In this document: piece after piece, positions 60,961-64,000 of the stretch
How positions within the stretch are numbered: position 1 is the stretch's first letter
Layout: every line of letters starts with the position of its first letter
NCBI GenBank assembly: GCA_028023455.1
Contig: JAQFVV010000256.1
Span: 168,501-232,500, forward strand
Direction: 5' to 3'
DNA: 64,000 nucleotides
Source: Epiperipatus broadwayi
Lineage: Eukaryota; Onychophora; Udeonychophora; Euonychophora; Peripatidae
The notes under the pieces: model-generated
What the model was told of the DNA's origin: nothing
Seen by the model: the letters and a program-made list of their open reading frames with translations, nothing else
The model's database searches: none
Translations under genes and position numbers: made by a program

Positions 60961-61851
60961 TTTGTAATAAAATACACATCCACTTTTTAAATAATCTCTT
61001 TATTATTTCTTTTAACTTCACATAATCCTACAATTTACTATATAATACTTGACATTTCTTCAATTTATGCAGTCTTTATTCACTTGAAAAAGATCTGAAG
61101 TTGCAGATACCTAAATATATTGCCATCATCAAATGGCAGCATGAAATTCTTAGCACTTTTCACATATGGTCTTCATCAGATGTCTTGGAAAGTGATTTTT
61201 CTTCTGGGAATAAAGCTGTAATTTAGTTTTGGCTTTTATGATTTTAAATATCTACTTAAAAAAAGATCATTCATATGCACATTCATTTTGCCTTCAAGAA
61301 AACTCAATTGACTTTTTTCATTAATAATTATTAGGCACTTGAGAAGAAAGATCATGGGTTATCAGATTTCTAGAAACTAATAAACTTATCACACTAATGC
61401 ATGTTGATGTCATCAATGTTTGCTTACTATATGAATAATTACATAATAATAACAGATGAATGACAGCTTTGTATAAGTAGGCCTTAGGAGGCCACAGAAA
61501 GGATTCCTCAGAAAGGGATTCAAGAGTTTTCTTTTAGTTAACAGAAAACTTCTTTTTATAGCTTTTATCTTAATAATGAATAACTAATGCACATGAGATA
61601 TCTGTCAATATCTTTAGATATCTTTTTTCTGTCTACCTGGTTTTATTTTATTTGACATCACATTGTTTTTATTTAAATAGGGTCTTATTAAGCAGTATTT
61701 TGTTGGGAATCTGATCATTTATTGCACTGTAATCAGTGTCTTCAGAATATTTAATACTCCAATTGAAAATAGACATCATAGTTGAATACTATGTTGAATG
61801 TAAGCTAGGAAAATTTGATAACTATAAATTTTGATAACTTTTATTTAATTA
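60961..61851. other. Non-coding stretch with a hammerhead-like word
   Basis: Minus strand 61156-61184: ACATCTGATGAAGACCATAT followed by GTGAAAAG. The CTGATGA and GAAA boxes are perfect but the stem between them is weak. No PLE ORF adjoins. Confidence 0.35.
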
Positions 61852-61880
61852 AACCACTAAACATCACACGACCATAAACC
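61852..61880 (-). repeat. ATCATGTGATG family fragment, copy 2
   Basis: Minus strand CGTGTGATGTTTAGTGGTTT; short match to 44243-44268. Confidence 0.35.
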
Positions 61881-63068
61881 TTTTTGCATTCATTGATTAC
61901 TATGGCTTTCATTGGATGGTACTATTGCAAGGAGAGTTTGTTACCAAATTATGGTACTTACTATGAAAAAATTGTTGAAATTTCGGAAACTCTAATTTAA
62001 AAAAAACATTTACAGGTATTTTTTCACAAACATCATATACTATAATGGGAACAGTAATTGGTGAAGTATTTTAAGATTGTTTATGAGCTTTAATAGGGAC
62101 TGCATCAGGTATGTTAAAAGTTTTTGCTTTCAAAAGTCTGATTATTTATTGTTTTACACTTAACATTATATAATTAAAACATTACAATGTTATATCTTAT
62201 TGAATGAGAACTTTTTGACTATTTTTTATTGGCCCATTATTTAATGAAGATATGAAATGTATAATTTTCACCTTATGTAGTGTTAATTATGACACTCACT
62301 AACTTAAATCAAAATGACTTTTAATTTTATTTGCATTGACATATTCATGTAATTGCCTCAAAATGTAATAAATGAAATACACATTTATTAAATATAATGA
62401 AAATTTTCATATTAAATAATAATGTGTTTATCATGTTTAATACTTGTGTGGGTTTTTTTCTTTTACATTTTAAAATAAATCTAATGAAATCTGCTTCTGG
62501 GGTTGTGTAAGAAGGTTTTTTTGAAACCAGTTTTGTGACTTTTGCACTGTCATGGTCCACAACTTGGAATTTGACTATTGTATAAGAAAACATACCTTAG
62601 TTAAATGGTTACCTGATATATGGTGCTTAAAAATACTCTCATTCATAATATTATATAATTAATAATTTAAACCAATAGTTATATTTTGAAACTTTTTTGT
62701 AAATAATTAATGCTTACCACATTAAATAATATTTATATAATTAAATTATTTATATGGAATACTTAATATAAGATAAACATTATCAAAATTGTGGTAAATG
62801 AAGTATGCAGTTATGTTTGATTCCAAATATATTAATATTGATTTTTGTTTGTAACCAATTATCTAGACTGAACAGGAATAATGAAACATGATTTAGATGG
62901 AGATGGGTATAGTGAAGTCTACAATTATAAAAGTATAGTTTTTGAATATTAATTTCTTTTAAACAAGTATTTTAATATTTAAATATAGGTCCAAATATGA
63001 TTATTGCTTTGATAATACTAACTTCTCCCACTAGAGGTATTATCAACAACAAATCAATAAACTAAGAT
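61881..63068. other. Non-coding stretch
   Basis: No gene recognised. An 82-codon minus-strand frame (62345-62593) has no recognisable domain and no supporting context. Confidence 0.3.
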
Positions 63069-63790
63069 GTGAAAGGCAAAATAAAAATGTTTGGTAGATT
63101 GCAGTTTATGGATAATAAGAAAATATTCAAAATACTATTTAACTGGGATATGAGTAAAGGGCAGGCAATAAGATGGGTCATAAATGTAATATGGTATACA
63201 GAAGATTTGGATAAAAAAATTATGTCAGTGTACTTATACAAAAAGTGGGATGATTGTGTTTGGAGAATTGTTAAGTGTTATAGTGGTAAGGAATGGGTTA
63301 GAATAATAGATGCATTATTAAAAAATAGGGATTTGGAAAGATGGAGAACTAGTATAGAGAGTAAAAAGAGTTTAAATATATATAGAAGTAAAAAGAATAT
63401 TGGGTGTGAGTTAATTTATGATAATAGCAAGAAAAATAGTTTACTGTTTAAGACTCAAACAGGATTTTTAGCAACAAGGGAATATTCACATAAATAGAGA
63501 AATGTGGGTGATTTAGTCTGCAAGTTGTATAAGAAGGCATAGAAAATATTAGGCATCTTTTAATTGAATGTAAATGCCTGAAAGAAGAAAGGGCACAAAT
63601 AATGAAGTTGTGAAAAAATAAGATACAACAAAGTGGTTATACAGAAAGTGGGTTATTGGTTTTTATGCTAGGTTTGGGAAATGATAAGGGAATTTAGTTA
63701 TAAAGACCATGGAGTTGACAAAGATTAAGTTGTGGAAATGGGATGGAGCATAATAGAGAAGAATATGAGAAAAACTAAAGGCAGAAAATG
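63069..63790 (+). pseudogene. LINE RT C-terminal fragment (different family)
   Basis: A 142-codon open frame ends KKNSLLFKTQTGFLATREYS. Such a LF(R/K)xxTGxL block typically precedes the zinc-knuckle region of LINE RT proteins. After a stop and a frame change, 63540-63610 reads ENIRHLLIECKCLKEERAQI, the H...C part of the C-terminal C-C-H-C knuckle. The N-terminal part (GQAIRWVINVIW, WDDCVWRIV) fits the region after the RT thumb. It is different from the WAGHI-type LINE. At least two disabling changes are present. Confidence 0.7.
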
Positions 63791-64000
63791 GAAAGGGAAG
63801 TTAAAGTAGCTAACAGATTTCTCTGGGCATAGTGGCTGAGAGATTTCTGACTCCATATAAGAAGTCACAGTGCATCACATCACACATCAATAAAACACAT
63901 ACTGGTTTAACAGCTTGTGTAAGCAAAGAAAATGATAATCATGTGATGATTAGTGGTTTAATACATTTCATGCCCATAAGATGATGGTGACTATGATTAT
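63791..64000. other. LINE 3' flank and SINE-like family fragment, copy 3
   Basis: 63880-63890 has CATCAATAAAAC. 63928-63965 carries AATCATGTGATGATTAGTGG, the same head as at 44243 (plus strand). The window ends inside it. Confidence 0.35.

Overview
This is a eukaryotic, almost certainly invertebrate metazoan, window. By eye about one base in four is G or C. It has no operons, bacterial gene structure or rRNA. Nearly everything recognisable is a transposable element or its debris: animal-type non-LTR retrotransposons (LINEs), Penelope-like elements (PLEs) with GIY-YIG endonuclease, a BED-finger hAT transposon, a mariner relative, non-autonomous LTR retrotransposons, tRNA-derived SINEs, fold-back elements and large microsatellites. 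The sequence does not let me name the species or phylum.

Layout. 1-3.6 kb: a direct-repeat pair that looks like a minus-strand non-autonomous LTR element cut by the window edge, carrying a 322-bp fold-back element. 3.6-12.2 kb: gene-empty, with a SINE, a dispersed ~300-bp repeat, a 72-bp tandem triplet and degenerate GATA repeats. 12.2-16.6 kb: a complete but decayed hAT element with terminal inverted repeats (TIRs), near-matching 8-bp target duplications and a broken transposase, itself holding two younger repeats. 18-20.7 kb and 26.1-26.6 kb: pieces of one LINE family; the minus-strand pieces are colinear and may be one element split by later insertions. 21.9-22.6 kb: a deleted mariner. 22.9-25.8 kb: two nearly identical 5'-truncated PLE copies head to head, forming a ~2.9-kb palindrome. 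28.5-38.8 kb: a 3.1-kb direct repeat flanking a 4.0-kb block with the longest ORF of the window, an unrecognised Glu/Lys-rich protein with one in-frame TGA. 39-43.5 kb: an ORF-free block with a marked excess of G over C. 46-51.4 kb: fold-backs and chimeric LINE/PLE debris. 51.4-55.1 kb: a well-preserved minus-strand non-autonomous LTR retrotransposon with a recognisable primer-binding site, inserted next to a PLE fragment. 55.7-56.3 kb: a ~550-bp GATA/GGAT/GACA block array. 57.5-59.2 kb: a diverged repeat in three copies. 59.8-61.0 kb and 63.1-63.8 kb: two more LINE fragments of different families.

How it works together. There is no host pathway here; the window records nested transposition. 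The most informative signals are the PLE palindrome with its three-copy 19-bp junction, a stem-loop with one compensatory base-pair change in four PLE tails that resembles the core of the hammerhead ribozyme known from PLEs, LTR-to-LTR differences concentrated at CpG sites (suggesting past CpG methylation), and the Glu/Lys-rich ORF between long direct repeats. The only candidate host gene is that ORF (33.7-35.3 kb), and it may be a pseudogene.
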